From assembly GCF_014773485.1 (NCBI RefSeq), contig NZ_JACXBP010000003.1, forward strand, positions 434,001 to 498,000: 64,000 bases of DNA, in the 5' to 3' direction. Position numbers and translations under genes: made by a program. Every line of letters starts with the position of its first letter. The first letter of the stretch is position 1. The notes below the pieces were generated by a model. That model was not told the origin of the DNA, searched no databases, and saw only the letters and a program-made list of their open reading frames with translations. This DNA is from Erwinia aphidicola. Lineage in GTDB: Bacteria > Pseudomonadota > Gammaproteobacteria > Enterobacterales > Enterobacteriaceae. Shown here in pieces: positions 1-12,022 of the stretch.

Positions 1-1
1 C

Positions 2-958
2 CTGCCTGCGCGCGGCCATTTTGTTGATTTCTTTGAGTGGCTGACTACCGCCGCGATCGCCCTGCTGTTCTTTATGCACGGCGCCAAGCTGTCGCGGGAG
101 AAAATCATCGCCGGCGGCGGCCACTGGCGTCTGCACCTGTGGGTGATGTTCAGCACCTTCGTCATGTTCCCGGCGCTGGGCATGCTGTTTGTCTGGTGGC
201 ATCCGCTTAATCTCAGCACCGAGATTTATACCGGCTTTATGTATCTGTCGATCCTGCCGGCTACCGTTCAGTCATCGATTGCCCTGACCTCTCTGGCCGG
301 GGGGAACGTTGCGGCGGCGGTGTGCAGCGCTTCGGCTTCCAGCCTGTTGGGGGTATTTATCTCTCCTCTGCTGGTTGGCCTGCTGATGAACGTCCACAGC
401 GACGTCCCGGGCGGCAGCCTGGCGCAGATCGGTCGCATTATGCTGCAGCTGCTAGTGCCGTTCGTGATTGGTCATCTGTCGCGCCGCTGGATTGCCGGAT
501 GGGTTGAGCGCAACCGTGGCCTGATTGGTAAAACGGACCAGGCATCGATTTTGCTGGTAGTTTACTCCGCCTTTAGTGAAGCGGTGGTCAACGGTATCTG
601 GCACCGCGTGGGGGCGATGACGCTGGTATGGATTGTGGTCGGCAGCCTTGGCCTGCTGTTTGTGGTTCTGGCCGTTAACCTGGCCGCAGCGAAGCTGTTC
701 GGCTTTAATCGGGCGGATGAGATCACCATTCTGTTCTGCGGCTCGAAAAAGAGCCTGGCAAACGGCGTACCGATGGCGAACATTCTGTTCCCGTCCGCGG
801 CGGTGGGGATTATTGTTCTGCCGCTGATGATCTTCCACCAGGTGCAGCTGATGGTCTGTTCAATGCTGGCGCAGCGCTATAAGAAGGCGGGAGAGAAGCT
901 GGCCACCGGGGAAAAAGCCAGCACGAGTAGTAAAGCGGTGGTTGAATCGCAGAAGTAA
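2..958 (+). CDS. yfeH: YfeH-like bile acid:sodium symporter family protein, 5' truncated by the window edge
   Basis: The frame is open from base 2 and ends at TAA 956-958, so the start lies outside the window; 318 residues are visible, and E. coli YfeH is about 330. The protein is strongly hydrophobic, with repeated membrane segments and short polar loops, as expected for the SBF/BASS fold of 8-10 helices in the inner membrane. The visible N-terminal part (TTAAIALLFFMHGAKLSRE) is typical of YfeH. The transported substrate is not established for this family member. In E. coli yfeH also lies near ypeB-ligA, so position supports the name. A strong hairpin follows at 971-999. Confidence 0.85.
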   Translation: MPARGHFVDFFEWLTTAAIALLFFMHGAKLSREKIIAGGGHWRLHLWVMFSTFVMFPALGMLFVWWHPLNLSTEIYTGFMYLSILPATVQSSIALTSLAGGNVAAAVCSASASSLLGVFISPLLVGLLMNVHSDVPGGSLAQIGRIMLQLLVPFVIGHLSRRWIAGWVERNRGLIGKTDQASILLVVYSAFSEAVVNGIWHRVGAMTLVWIVVGSLGLLFVVLAVNLAAAKLFGFNRADEITILFCGSKKSLANGVPMANILFPSAAVGIIVLPLMIFHQVQLMVCSMLAQRYKKAGEKLATGEKASTSSKAVVESQK

Positions 959-970
959 CGTGCCACACTT

Positions 971-999
971 ACCGTCGCAGACCGAGCGGCTGCGACGGT
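971..999. terminator. Hairpin between convergent yfeH and the pqaA-like gene
   Basis: Arms ACCGTCGCAG (971-980) and CTGCGACGGT (990-999) are perfectly complementary around a 9-nt loop. It lies in the 50-bp gap between two convergent genes, so it could end transcription from either side. There is no clean U-run after it on the + strand (CCCCTCTTTATT follows), so its efficiency is uncertain. Confidence 0.55.
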
Positions 1000-1008
1000 T
1001 ACCCCTCT

Positions 1009-2478
1009 TTATTCCTGACTTTCCCCCAGGCCACGTCCCGGCAGCGTCTTACAGGCCGGGCCATTCTCCGCTGGCGCAACCGTCGGATATTTATCATCCG
1101 GAGTAATATAGACCGGCGTTGTGGCAACAAAACCATCTGCGAAGATGGCTTCAACGTAGGTTGCCTGCCAGCCTTTCTCCGGTGATGCTAATTTGATATT
1201 CAGCGATTCGCTAATCGGCAGCGTTTCTGCCTGGTATTCAATCTGACAGGAGTGGCGGAAATCACGCGCTTCCGGGTTTACTGCCTGCCAGAGCTTAAGC
1301 TCTTTGGGCGACTCGGAGAACGTTACTTTTAGCTGGCTCTCCTGCAATGCCGTTGTTACCACCGGCAGCGGCTGCGACTGCTGGATTCGATTCACAAAAT
1401 GGGTTAGTGACTGCTCGGCGAAGTCACGGATACCTGCATGCCCGCTGTTGGGTGCCATACGCAGGGATTTTTGCCCCGGCAGCTGGTCAAAGTAGAAACG
1501 GCTATTATCAGGTACATAGAAGTCATCACCGCTGGCATTAATAATATATTTGGGGATCTCCAGACGCTGACCGTACGCGCTGTCTTTATATTCCAGCGGG
1601 TCTTCAATTTTCATTAACTCAGCAAACTGTGGCGTTTCCACGCTGGTATCGACCCCCTTTTGGAAATAGGGATAAAATGCCACTGGCCAGTTATTACCAT
1701 AGCTGCGATACATATGCTTTAGCGCCGGGCGAATACCCAGTAAATCAATGGCAAACGGTGCAATAGCCTCAACGCGAGGATCGGCTATCGCCGCCAGCCA
1801 TGTGGTCCAGCCGCGTTTTGAAATACCGGAGACAATGAATTTTTTCACCTGCCACTCATCAAGCTCGCGCTCTGCCAGATTCATCACCTGCGACACCGTG
1901 GCCGCCATCGGTACGTGCAGCGGAATCGTTGGCGTTGCCTGCGGATCTTGCATAAAAATGGACCAGCTGTGCGCCACGCTGTCATCTTCCGCTTTAGCCT
2001 GCGCATCGTTAGCGTAAGTGAGTAGCTGATTCGGGACATTGCTGACTGAGACAATAATCGAGCGGGTATTACGCGCCAGCGAGGCTAATTTCTCTCTGGT
2101 CATATCGGTTGGGGCTTTGGCCGGCTTACCCGGTTCGGGATTATTGGTGCCGTTATTAATAAATACCACCGCCCGGGCGGAAAGCGCATTCTGCGGAATA
2201 TAGATATCAACATCGTGCTGCCATACTGCAGGCTGAACCAACCCTGCCGGTGACCAGGACTGAGAGTTGAGTGAATAGTGGCGCAGTTCCAGCTGCTCGA
2301 GATTTTCGCTGCCTAGCCAGTGGTAGTCCAGCGGTTCGGATGCCAGCGCTGCACGATAGCAGGGGATAACACTGCTGAAGCTGTCTTGCGGATTACCACA
2401 ATCAGCCCAGGCAGCGGTAGAGCAAGCGGCGCCGGTGAGGCCAGCCAGAGTAAGAATATAAGCACTTAAACGCGGCAT
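1009..2478 (-). CDS. PqaA-like (PhoPQ-activated pathogenicity-related) exported protein
   Basis: 489 residues with a Sec-type signal peptide (hydrophobic residues 5-24, likely cleavage after the AWA near residue 25). The rest has the alpha/beta-hydrolase-like layout of the PhoPQ-activated pathogenicity-related family. The segment KKFIVSGISKRGWTTW carries the GxSxxG-like nucleophile elbow, and SGDDFYVPDNSRFYF followed by PNSGHAGIRD supplies possible Asp and His partners. Salmonella PqaA is PhoP-controlled and linked to antimicrobial-peptide resistance, but the biochemical role is not established. SD AAAAGGAAC precedes the ATG. E. coli has no copy here: it sits between yfeH and ypeB as an accessory gene. 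Confidence 0.75.
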   Translation of the reverse strand: MPRLSAYILTLAGLTGAACSTAAWADCGNPQDSFSSVIPCYRAALASEPLDYHWLGSENLEQLELRHYSLNSQSWSPAGLVQPAVWQHDVDIYIPQNALSARAVVFINNGTNNPEPGKPAKAPTDMTREKLASLARNTRSIIVSVSNVPNQLLTYANDAQAKAEDDSVAHSWSIFMQDPQATPTIPLHVPMAATVSQVMNLAERELDEWQVKKFIVSGISKRGWTTWLAAIADPRVEAIAPFAIDLLGIRPALKHMYRSYGNNWPVAFYPYFQKGVDTSVETPQFAELMKIEDPLEYKDSAYGQRLEIPKYIINASGDDFYVPDNSRFYFDQLPGQKSLRMAPNSGHAGIRDFAEQSLTHFVNRIQQSQPLPVVTTALQESQLKVTFSESPKELKLWQAVNPEARDFRHSCQIEYQAETLPISESLNIKLASPEKGWQATYVEAIFADGFVATTPVYITPDDKYPTVAPAENGPACKTLPGRGLGESQE

Positions 2479-2557
2479 TAACGTTCCTTTTAGCTAAAAT
2501 CATCATTAGCTGACGATGATATCGCGTAAAAAGTGCCAGTTGCCGCATGGCTAAGGT

Positions 2558-2585
2558 TGTTTAAGGGGCAAATCAACTGTTTAAG
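2558..2585. promoter_or_regulatory. Direct repeat upstream of the pqaA-like gene
   Basis: TGTTTAAG occurs at 2558-2565 and again at 2578-2585, a 20-bp period (about two helical turns), 80-107 bp upstream of the pqaA-like start. TGTTTA resembles a PhoP half-site, but the canonical PhoP box has an 11-bp period, so this is only a candidate regulator site. Confidence 0.3.
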
Positions 2586-2798
2586 CTAGCGCTTAAGCGG
2601 TTTCACCAGCCCTTCCAGACCTTCGATTTTAATCGCCAGCGCGATCTGCATCAGCTCCCCCAGATGCCCCTGCGGGAACTCATCTTTACGCGCAAACCAC
2701 AGCAGATACTCTTCCGGCAGGTCGATCAGCACCCGCCCTTTGTATTTGCCGTAGGGCATGACGGTATTGGCGATCTCAATCAGGTGTTGTTTTTCCAT
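2586..2798 (-). CDS. ypeB: DUF3820 family protein YpeB
   Basis: A 70-residue cytoplasmic protein with the conserved MPYGKYKGR...DLPEEYLLWFARKDEFPQG pattern of DUF3820. Its function is unknown. It begins one base after the ligA stop and is transcribed in the same direction, so it is almost certainly co-transcribed and perhaps translationally coupled with ligA, the same arrangement as in E. coli. Confidence 0.85.
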   Translation of the reverse strand: MEKQHLIEIANTVMPYGKYKGRVLIDLPEEYLLWFARKDEFPQGHLGELMQIALAIKIEGLEGLVKPLKR

Positions 2799-2799
2799 G

Positions 2800-5848
<3,049 letters not shown>

Positions 5849-6068
5849 TGTATTCTCTGTTGTTCCAATACCTTGCCACCGCGGCAAACTTTATCCTCTA
5901 ACTGTATTTGCCCGAGTACACAAGTGCAAGTCCGTGCAGTATTTTCTGACAAATATCACGTACCAGGTGTGCTTTTTTGCTGTTTTTTCGCGCAAAGGGC
6001 ACCTGGTAAGTGGAAAAAGCTGGGTTATGATAGCCACAGCCTGCCCGAATAATGGAGAAAAGCAGTCC

Positions 6069-6830
6069 ATGTCACATCACAATTCCGACCACGCTTACAA
6101 CGGCGTGCACTATTTTGCTCAGGGATGGAAACTGATCCGCCTGCCTGGCATCCGTCGTTTTGTCATTCTTCCACTGTTAGTGAATATCGTCCTGATGGGT
6201 GGCGCCTTTGTCTGGTTGTTCCACCGCATGGGCCAGTGGATACCAGAGTTGATGGCGCTGGTTCCCGGCTGGCTTCAGTGGCTGAGCTATCTGCTCTGGC
6301 CACTGGTGGTGTTGTCGATCATTTTAGTCTTTAGCTACTTTTTCTCCACTATTGCCAACTGGATTGCTGCACCGTTCTGCGGGCTACTGGCGGAACAGCT
6401 GGAAGGAAGGTTGACCGGTAAACCGCTGCCGGACAGCGGCTGGAGCGGGCTGGTGAAAGATCTGCCGCGCATAATGAAGCGCGAATGGCAGAAACTGGCT
6501 TACTATCTGCCACGTGCGCTGGTCCTGCTGTTGCTCTATTTTGTCCCAGGTTTTGGTCAAACCGTTGCACCAGTGCTGTGGTTCCTGTTTAGCGCCTGGA
6601 TGCTGTCGATTCAGTACTGCGACTATCCGTTTGATAACCACAAGGTCAGCTTCCGCCAGATGCGCTCTGCCCTGCGTCAAAATAAGACCGACAATATGCA
6701 GTTCGGCGCGCTGGTCAGCCTGTTTACCCTCATCCCTGTTCTGAATCTGGTGATCCTGCCCGTCGCCGTTTGCGGCGCTACCGCGATGTGGGTCGATCGT
6801 TACCGCGCGCAGCTGGCACTGCATCGCTAA
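6069..6830 (+). CDS. cysZ: Sulfate transporter CysZ
   Basis: Inner-membrane sulfate permease that supplies sulfate for cysteine synthesis. The ATG at 6069, preceded by GGAGAAAAG, gives 253 residues, the same length as E. coli CysZ; the open frame extends 147 codons further upstream, across the zipA N-terminus, and is not coding there. Hydrophobic blocks occur near residues 25-50, 65-100, 140-170 and 205-230. Upstream of and co-directional with cysK. Confidence 0.94.
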   Translation: MSHHNSDHAYNGVHYFAQGWKLIRLPGIRRFVILPLLVNIVLMGGAFVWLFHRMGQWIPELMALVPGWLQWLSYLLWPLVVLSIILVFSYFFSTIANWIAAPFCGLLAEQLEGRLTGKPLPDSGWSGLVKDLPRIMKREWQKLAYYLPRALVLLLLYFVPGFGQTVAPVLWFLFSAWMLSIQYCDYPFDNHKVSFRQMRSALRQNKTDNMQFGALVSLFTLIPVLNLVILPVAVCGATAMWVDRYRAQLALHR

Positions 6831-6862
6831 ACGTTCTCTACCCCCGCTGATTGCAGCAGGCT

Positions 6863-6882
6863 CACGGCCAGGGATGGCCGTG
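6863..6882. repeat. Perfect inverted repeat after cysZ
   Basis: Arms CACGGCCA (6863-6870) and TGGCCGTG (6875-6882) enclose GGGA. It lies 33 bp after the cysZ stop and is not followed by a T-run, so it may be an mRNA 3'-end stabiliser or part of a dispersed palindromic unit. The rest of the 297-bp cysZ-cysK gap should hold the CysB-dependent cysK promoter. The only other symmetry I noted there is TTCAC-6-GTGAA at 7055-7070, just before a TATGCT -10-like element at 7082. Confidence 0.45.
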
Positions 6883-7127
6883 CGGAAAGCAGCCCTGCCT
6901 ACTGAAACCTGTCATCCCGCGATGATATTCAGCCCAATATTTCTGGTAAAACTTCAGTGTTCGCCCTCTGCGCACTGATTTCTCATGCTTACAGATGCCC
7001 CTTATGCCATTTCGGCAGGGCTTATTTCCAGCGAACATATCTATATACGATTTCTTCACTTCCTTGTGAAATTGAACAAGGTATGCTCTAAGCCAATCTC
7101 AAAATTTCAGACAGTTAAGGACAGGCT

Positions 7128-8099
7128 ATGAGCAAGATCTATGAAGACAACTCTTTAACAATCGGTCATACGCCGCTGGTTCGACTGAACCGCATCGGTA
7201 ATGGACGCATTCTGGCTAAAGTTGAATCGCGTAACCCTAGCTTTAGTATCAAATGCCGTATCGGTGCCAATATGATTTGGGACGCGGAAAAACGGGGAAT
7301 TCTGAAACCGGGCATCGAACTGGTGGAGCCGACCAGCGGCAACACCGGTATTGCGCTGGCCTATGTTGCAGCAGCACGCGGTTATAAGCTGACGCTAACC
7401 ATGCCGGAAACCATGAGCGTTGAGCGCCGTAAACTGCTGAAAGCACTCGGCGCTAACCTGGTGCTGACCGAAGGTGCGAAAGGCATGAAAGGGGCAATCA
7501 GCAAGGCAGAAGAGATTGTTGCCAGTGACCCGGATAAATTCGTGCTGCTCCAGCAGTTCAGCAACCCGGCAAACCCGGAGATCCACGAAAAAACCACCGG
7601 CCCGGAAATCTGGGAAGATACCGATGGCGAAGTGGATGTCTTTATTGCCGGTGTTGGTACCGGTGGCACCCTGACCGGGGTGAGCCGCTACATCAAAAAC
7701 ACCAAAGGCAAAAAAGACCTGATCACCGTGGCAGTGGAACCGACTGACTCGCCGGTCATTGCTCAGGCGATTGCTGGTGAAGAGATCAAACCCGGCCCGC
7801 ATAAAATTCAGGGTATCGGCGCTGGCTTCATTCCTGGCAACCTCGATCTCAACCTGGTTGACCGCGTGGTCGCCATCACCAATGAAGAGGCGATCTCCAC
7901 CGCACGTCGTCTGATGGAAGAGGAAGGTATTCTTGCCGGTATCTCTTCCGGGGCAGCCGTTGCTGCCGCGCTGAAACTGCAGGAAGACGAGGCGTTCGCC
8001 AACAAAAATATCGTGGTAATCCTGCCCTCTTCCGGCGAGCGTTACCTGTCAACCGCCCTGTTTGCGGACCTGTTTACTGAGAAAGAATTGCAGCAGTAA
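7128..8099 (+). CDS. cysK: Cysteine synthase A (O-acetylserine sulfhydrylase A)
   Basis: PLP enzyme that makes L-cysteine from O-acetylserine and sulfide. 323 residues, the family length. The PLP-binding Lys is residue 42 (SFSIKCR), the substrate loop is [10 protein letters not shown], the phosphate-cradle loop is [10 protein letters not shown], and the C-terminal [12 protein letters not shown] is conserved. It sits between cysZ and ptsH as in E. coli. A CysB-type regulation with N-acetylserine is expected from the family; I did not identify a certain CysB site. Confidence 0.97.
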   Translation: MSKIYEDNSLTIGHTPLVRLNRIGNGRILAKVESRNPSFSIKCRIGANMIWDAEKRGILKPGIELVEPTSGNTGIALAYVAAARGYKLTLTMPETMSVERRKLLKALGANLVLTEGAKGMKGAISKAEEIVASDPDKFVLLQQFSNPANPEIHEKTTGPEIWEDTDGEVDVFIAGVGTGGTLTGVSRYIKNTKGKKDLITVAVEPTDSPVIAQAIAGEEIKPGPHKIQGIGAGFIPGNLDLNLVDRVVAITNEEAISTARRLMEEEGILAGISSGAAVAAALKLQEDEAFANKNIVVILPSSGERYLSTALFADLFTEKELQQ

Positions 8100-8122
8100 T
8101 GCCGGCTGGACGAAATTGTCTG

Positions 8123-8149
8123 AAAAAGCACCCGAACGGGTGCTTTTTT
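8123..8149 (+). terminator. Rho-independent terminator of cysK
   Basis: GCACCC (8128-8133) pairs with GGGTGC (8138-8143) around GAAC, with A5 before and T6 after. It begins 24 bp past the cysK stop. Confidence 0.92.
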
Positions 8150-8250
8150 GTGGACTGCGTCAAACTTTTGTCACCCTGCAGATTGATTTTACCCTCGTGT
8201 GTCTGGTATTTAGACTGCCAATTATTTCGATCCGTAAAATTAATCGCGGC

Positions 8251-8278
8251 GTGAACTGGATCAAGCTGAATCGATTTA
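8251..8278 (+). promoter_or_regulatory. Putative CRP and Cra (FruR) sites of the pts operon
   Basis: GTGA-6-TCAA at 8251-8264 is a moderate match to the CRP palindrome. It is followed directly by GCTGAATCGATTTA (8265-8278), a good match to the Cra operator (GCTGAAWCGNTTCA type). CRP and Cra control the upstream pts promoter in E. coli, so the arrangement is plausible; only the motif matches are seen here. Confidence 0.5.
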
Positions 8279-8444
8279 CTGGTTTGGCGCTGAAAGGTAA
8301 TCGCGGCATAATGGTAGGCGGAAAAGCGAGGCGGAAATCCCGGATTTTCACTCAATCTTAACTCCACCTTACCAGCGCATTTTTTGGCCAGTCTTCATAC
8401 CATGCCAGCGCGACTCAATACAGGCTAAAGTCATGCCTCCAGGC

Positions 8445-8450
8445 TAGACT
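8445..8450 (+). promoter_or_regulatory. -10 element of the proximal ptsH promoter (P1-like)
   Basis: TAGACT in the context CAGGCTAGACTTT closely resembles the E. coli ptsH P1 region, and the following leader ending in AAGTTGGGGAAACATA before the ATG is also nearly the same as remembered from E. coli. The rest of the 391-bp cysK-ptsH gap holds the cysK terminator and the upstream CRP/Cra sites. Confidence 0.5.
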
Positions 8451-8490
8451 TTGGATCAACAACACCAAACCATGAAGTTGGGGAAACATA

Positions 8491-8748
8491 ATGTTCCAGC
8501 AAGAAGTCACCATTACCGCACCAAACGGCCTGCACACTCGTCCAGCAGCTCAGTTCGTTAAAGAAGCGAAAGCCTTCTCTTCCGAAATCACCGTTACTTC
8601 TAACGGCAAATCTGCCAGCGCCAAAAGCCTGTTCAAGCTGCAGACGCTGGGTCTGACTCAGGGCACCGTTGTTACCCTGTCAGCAGAAGGCGAAGATGAG
8701 CAGAAAGCCGTTGAGCATCTGGTTAAACTGATGGCTGAACTCGAGTAA
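8491..8748 (+). CDS. ptsH: Phosphocarrier protein HPr
   Basis: Small cytoplasmic PTS carrier (85 residues, the same as E. coli) that takes a phosphoryl group from enzyme I and passes it to sugar-specific EIIA domains. The phosphorylated His is residue 15 in GLHTRPA; the Ser46 region ([13 protein letters not shown]) is conserved. First gene of ptsHI-crr, with SD TTGGGGAAA. The gap to ptsI is 213 bp, much longer than the roughly 45 bp I remember for E. coli. Confidence 0.98.
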   Translation: MFQQEVTITAPNGLHTRPAAQFVKEAKAFSSEITVTSNGKSASAKSLFKLQTLGLTQGTVVTLSAEGEDEQKAVEHLVKLMAELE

Positions 8749-8805
8749 TCAGCACACTTTCCAGCTGTCCAGCGCAGTGTTTCAGGACAGATGATTGCAA
8801 TATTG

Positions 8806-8828
8806 ATCGCGGACAGTACGTCCGCGAT
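8806..8828 (+). other. Perfect RNA hairpin in the ptsH-ptsI spacer
   Basis: ATCGCGGAC (8806-8814) and GTCCGCGAT (8820-8828) form a 9-bp perfect stem with a 5-nt AGTAC loop, 58 nt after the ptsH stop. No T-run follows, so it is unlikely to be a strong intrinsic terminator. It could protect the 3' end of a ptsH-only mRNA or act as part of a regulatory fold with the distal repeat at 8840-8924. Confidence 0.6.
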
Positions 8829-8839
8829 GTTGCTTTCGT

Positions 8840-8924
8840 AAAGTAGCCGAAAGTAGTCAACTCACATTGCATTCTGTTCCGGCTCGCTGAGTGGATCAAC
8901 CGATGCAGTCATCTGGGCTACTTT
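8840..8924 (+). other. Long-range inverted repeat in the ptsH-ptsI spacer
   Basis: AAAGTAGCC at 8840-8848 is the exact reverse complement of GGCTACTTT at 8916-8924, with 67 nt between. The distal arm ends 37 nt before the ptsI ATG. Together with the hairpin at 8806-8828, most of the spacer could fold. Confidence 0.5.
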
Positions 8925-8961
8925 GCTTCAGATGATTATCAGAGAAAGAAAAGGTAGGGTT

Positions 8962-10689
8962 ATGATTTCAGGCATTTTAGCATCACCGGGTATCGCTTTT
9001 GGCAAGGCGCTTCTGCTGAAAGAAGATGAGATTATCATCAACCGGAAGAAGATTACTGCCGACCAGGTCGATCAGGAAGTTCAGCGTTTTCTTGATGGTC
9101 GTAAAAAGGCTGCCGTGCAGCTGGAAGCGATCAAAATCAAAGCCGGGGAAACCTTCGGTGAAGAGAAAGAAGCGATCTTCGAGGGGCATATCATGCTGCT
9201 GGAAGATGAAGAGCTTGAGCAGGAAATCATTGCCCTGATTAAAGACGAGCATGCCACAGCGGATGCCGCTGCCTTTTCCGTGATCGAAGGCCAGGCGAAA
9301 GCGCTGGAAGAGCTCGATGACGAATATCTGAAAGAGCGTGCTGCCGACGTCCGTGATATCGGTAAACGCCTGCTGCAAAATATTCTTGGTCTGCATATCG
9401 TTGACCTCAGCGCTATCAACGAAGAAGTTCTGCTGATCGCGAAAGATCTGACGCCGTCAGAAACCGCGCAGCTGAACCTGAACAAAGTGCTTGGCTTTAT
9501 CACCGATATCGGTGGCCGCACCTCACACACCTCGATCATGGCCCGCTCACTTGAGCTGCCCGCTATCGTAGGTACCGGCGATGTGACCAACCAGGTAAAA
9601 AACGACGATTTCCTGATCCTCGATGGCGTTAACAACCAGGTGTACGTGAATCCAACGCCTGAGAAAATCGAAGAGCTGAAAGCGGTCGCTCACCAGTATC
9701 TCAGCGAGAAAAACGAGCTGGCGAAGCTGAAAGATCTGCCTGCCGTGACGCTTGACGGTCACCAGGTTGAAGTCTGCGCCAACATCGGTACCGTACGCGA
9801 CGTGGCCGGTGCAGAGCGCAACGGCGCGGAAGGCGTAGGTCTGTACCGCACCGAGTTCCTGTTTATGGACCGTGACTCACTGCCAACCGAAGAAGAACAG
9901 TTCCAGGCGTATAAAGCCGTCGCGGAAGCTGTGGGTTCTCAGGCGGTGATCGTGCGTACTATGGATATCGGCGGTGACAAAGATCTGCCGTACATGAACC
10001 TGCCGAAAGAAGACAACCCGTTCCTCGGCTGGCGCGCAATCCGTATCTGTATGGACCGCAAAGAAATTCTGCATGCCCAGCTGCGCGCGATCCTGCGTGC
10101 CTCCTCCTTTGGCAAGCTGCGCATCATGTTCCCGATGGTGATTTCCGTTGAAGAAGTACGCTTCCTGAAAGCCGAACTTGAAACGCTGAAAGCTCAGCTG
10201 CGTGCTGAAAGCAAATCCTTCGATGAGAGCATTGAAGTCGGCATTATGGTGGAAACCCCTGCCTCGGCCGTTATCGCTCACCATCTGGCAAAAGAAGTTG
10301 ATTTCTTTAGTATTGGGACAAACGACCTGACGCAGTATACTCTGGCCGTGGATCGTGGTAACGACCTGATTTCCCATCTCTACAACCCAATGTCACCTTC
10401 CGTTCTGACGCTGATTAAGCAGGTTATTGATGCTTCTCATGCCGAAGGTAAGTGGACTGGTATGTGCGGTGAGCTGGCAGGCGACGAACGTGCTACACTA
10501 CTGTTATTGGGAATGGGGCTGGACGAATTCAGCATGAGTGCCATTTCTATCCCACGCATCAAGAAAATTATTCGTAATACGAATTTTGAAGATGCGAAGG
10601 CATTGGCAGAGCAGGCTCTGGCTCAACCGACAGCGGACGAGTTGATGAACCTGGTCAACAAGTTCATTGAAGAAAAAACACTCTGCTGA
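8962..10689 (+). CDS. ptsI: PTS enzyme I (phosphoenolpyruvate-protein phosphotransferase)
   Basis: Takes the phosphoryl group from PEP and passes it to HPr. The start at 8962 ([15 protein letters not shown]) gives 575 residues, equal to E. coli; the frame is open 13 codons further upstream but lacks similarity. The active His at about residue 189 is in [11 protein letters not shown]. The C-terminal PEP-binding barrel has [22 protein letters not shown], and the Cys-containing GMCGELAGD near residue 502. Middle gene of ptsHI-crr. Confidence 0.98.
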   Translation: MISGILASPGIAFGKALLLKEDEIIINRKKITADQVDQEVQRFLDGRKKAAVQLEAIKIKAGETFGEEKEAIFEGHIMLLEDEELEQEIIALIKDEHATADAAAFSVIEGQAKALEELDDEYLKERAADVRDIGKRLLQNILGLHIVDLSAINEEVLLIAKDLTPSETAQLNLNKVLGFITDIGGRTSHTSIMARSLELPAIVGTGDVTNQVKNDDFLILDGVNNQVYVNPTPEKIEELKAVAHQYLSEKNELAKLKDLPAVTLDGHQVEVCANIGTVRDVAGAERNGAEGVGLYRTEFLFMDRDSLPTEEEQFQAYKAVAEAVGSQAVIVRTMDIGGDKDLPYMNLPKEDNPFLGWRAIRICMDRKEILHAQLRAILRASSFGKLRIMFPMVISVEEVRFLKAELETLKAQLRAESKSFDESIEVGIMVETPASAVIAHHLAKEVDFFSIGTNDLTQYTLAVDRGNDLISHLYNPMSPSVLTLIKQVIDASHAEGKWTGMCGELAGDERATLLLLGMGLDEFSMSAISIPRIKKIIRNTNFEDAKALAEQALAQPTADELMNLVNKFIEEKTLC

Positions 10690-10731
10690 AGCCTGACACG
10701 CTGGCCCAATATTACTGCTTAGGAGAAGAAC

Positions 10732-11235
10732 ATGGGTTTGTTTTCAAAACTTTTTGGCGATAAGTCAGATTCCGCATCTGGTGCCATTGAGATCGTAGCA
10801 CCGCTGTCTGGCGAAATCGTTAATATCGAAGATGTACCGGACGTCGTGTTTGCGGAGAAAATTGTTGGCGACGGTATCGCTATCAAACCTACTGGCAATA
10901 AAATGGTTGCGCCGGTCGATGGCACCATCGGTAAGATTTTCGAAACCAATCATGCTTTTTCCATCGAATCTGACAATGGCATTGAGCTGTTCGTCCACTT
11001 CGGTATCGATACCGTTGAGCTAAAAGGCGAAGGCTTCAAGCGCATCGCTGAAGAAGGCCAGAAAGTGAAAAAAGGCGACGTCGTGATTGAGTTCGATCTG
11101 GCTCTGCTGGAAGAGAAAGCAAAATCGACGCTGACGCCAGTGGTGATCTCCAATATGGATGAGATCAAAGAGCTGGTTAAGCTGACGGGTAGCGTTGTAG
11201 TGGGTGAAACTCCGGTTATCCGCATCAAGAAGTAA
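10732..11235 (+). CDS. crr: Glucose-specific PTS enzyme IIA (IIAGlc)
   Basis: 167 residues (E. coli 169; two fewer in the N-terminal tail). IIAGlc passes phosphate to glucose and trehalose EIIs, activates adenylate cyclase when phosphorylated, and inhibits non-PTS permeases when not (inducer exclusion). The phosphorylated His lies in [13 protein letters not shown] (near residue 89), with the second active-site His in [11 protein letters not shown]. It begins 42 bp after ptsI with SD AGGAGAAG, and a strong terminator follows. Confidence 0.98.
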   Translation: MGLFSKLFGDKSDSASGAIEIVAPLSGEIVNIEDVPDVVFAEKIVGDGIAIKPTGNKMVAPVDGTIGKIFETNHAFSIESDNGIELFVHFGIDTVELKGEGFKRIAEEGQKVKKGDVVIEFDLALLEEKAKSTLTPVVISNMDEIKELVKLTGSVVVGETPVIRIKK

Positions 11236-11251
11236 CGCTATCGTTAACGTC

Positions 11252-11289
11252 AAAAGCCCCCCGCAGGCAGCTGTGGGGGGCTTTTTTTT
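11252..11289 (+). terminator. Rho-independent terminator of the pts operon
   Basis: AAAGCCCCCC (11253-11262) pairs with GGGGGGCTTT (11275-11284), followed by a T-run to 11289. It begins 17 bp after the crr stop and separates the operon from the convergent GntR gene. Confidence 0.93.
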
Positions 11290-11306
11290 ATGCCGCTGAT
11301 ACCGGG

Positions 11307-12002
11307 TTAAGAGCTGGAGAGCAGCGCATCACGCAGGCTGAGGGCATTCAGCGGGGTGTCATCCAGATCCAGCTGGTGCTCCAGCTGAAGCAGGTGCTCG
11401 TTCATCATCGCCTGAGCTTCTGCCACCTCCCCTGCTTTCAACGCGTTAATCACTGCACTGTGCTCCTGACACTGACAGGCGGGGCTGTCATTGCGCTGAT
11501 ACAACGCCACGATTAACGAGCTGCGCACCATCAGGTTTTCCAGCATCTCAATCAGTACCTGATTATCGCTGATCCTCGCCAGCAGCAGGTGGAACTGGCT
11601 CAGTTCACGCACGATATCACGGCGATCTTCACCGGCGATGGCGCGCTTTTCCGCCTGCATATGGGCATCGATTTCGGCCTGATGGCACGCCAGTTTTTCG
11701 GGGGTAATTGCGGCAATCATTGCGCCTTCAATCGCTCGACGGGCAATAAACACTTCTCTGGCCTCACGCGCCTGCGGCCGTGCAACCCGCGCGCCGCGAT
11801 TTGGCGCGATCGTCACAATTTTCTGAAGCGCCAGCCGCTGCAGCGCGGCCTGGACGTGATTGCGGTTGGCCGATAACGCCTCCACAATTTGTGACTCAAC
11901 CAGACGTACTCCCGGTTTTAACCGATGCTGTGCAATAGCCACTGATAACGCATCGACTATGCGCTGCACTTCCTGTTGTCTGGCGCTGCTCACACCGCTC
12001 AT
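11307..12002 (-). CDS. GntR-family transcriptional regulator (FCD subfamily)
   Basis: 231 residues. The N-terminal winged helix (about 10-75) has the GntR pattern LKPGVRLVESQIVEALSANRNHVQAALQRLALQKIVTI...RGARVA. The C-terminal helical FCD/FadR-type ligand domain (about 85-215) has EVFIARRAIEGAMI, FHLLLARISDNQVL and the metal-type HSAVINALKAGE. The effector and targets are unknown. It follows the sensor kinase gene by only 20 bp on the same strand, so it is likely in the same transcript as the two-component pair, an uncommon mix of regulators. E. coli has no counterpart here. Confidence 0.8.
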   Translation of the reverse strand: MSGVSSARQQEVQRIVDALSVAIAQHRLKPGVRLVESQIVEALSANRNHVQAALQRLALQKIVTIAPNRGARVARPQAREAREVFIARRAIEGAMIAAITPEKLACHQAEIDAHMQAEKRAIAGEDRRDIVRELSQFHLLLARISDNQVLIEMLENLMVRSSLIVALYQRNDSPACQCQEHSAVINALKAGEVAEAQAMMNEHLLQLEHQLDLDDTPLNALSLRDALLSSS

Positions 12003-12022
12003 GACGTTTCCTCTTTAAATAC

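Noticed and set aside
2549..2585. Canonical PhoP box before the pqaA-like gene
   Set aside because: The two TGTTTA half-sites are 20 bp apart, not 11, and no second half-site occurs at 11 bp; reported only as a direct repeat.
6862..7059. 65-codon minus-strand frame in the cysZ-cysK gap
   Set aside because: It runs through the inverted repeat at 6863-6882, has no similarity and lies where the cysK control region is expected.
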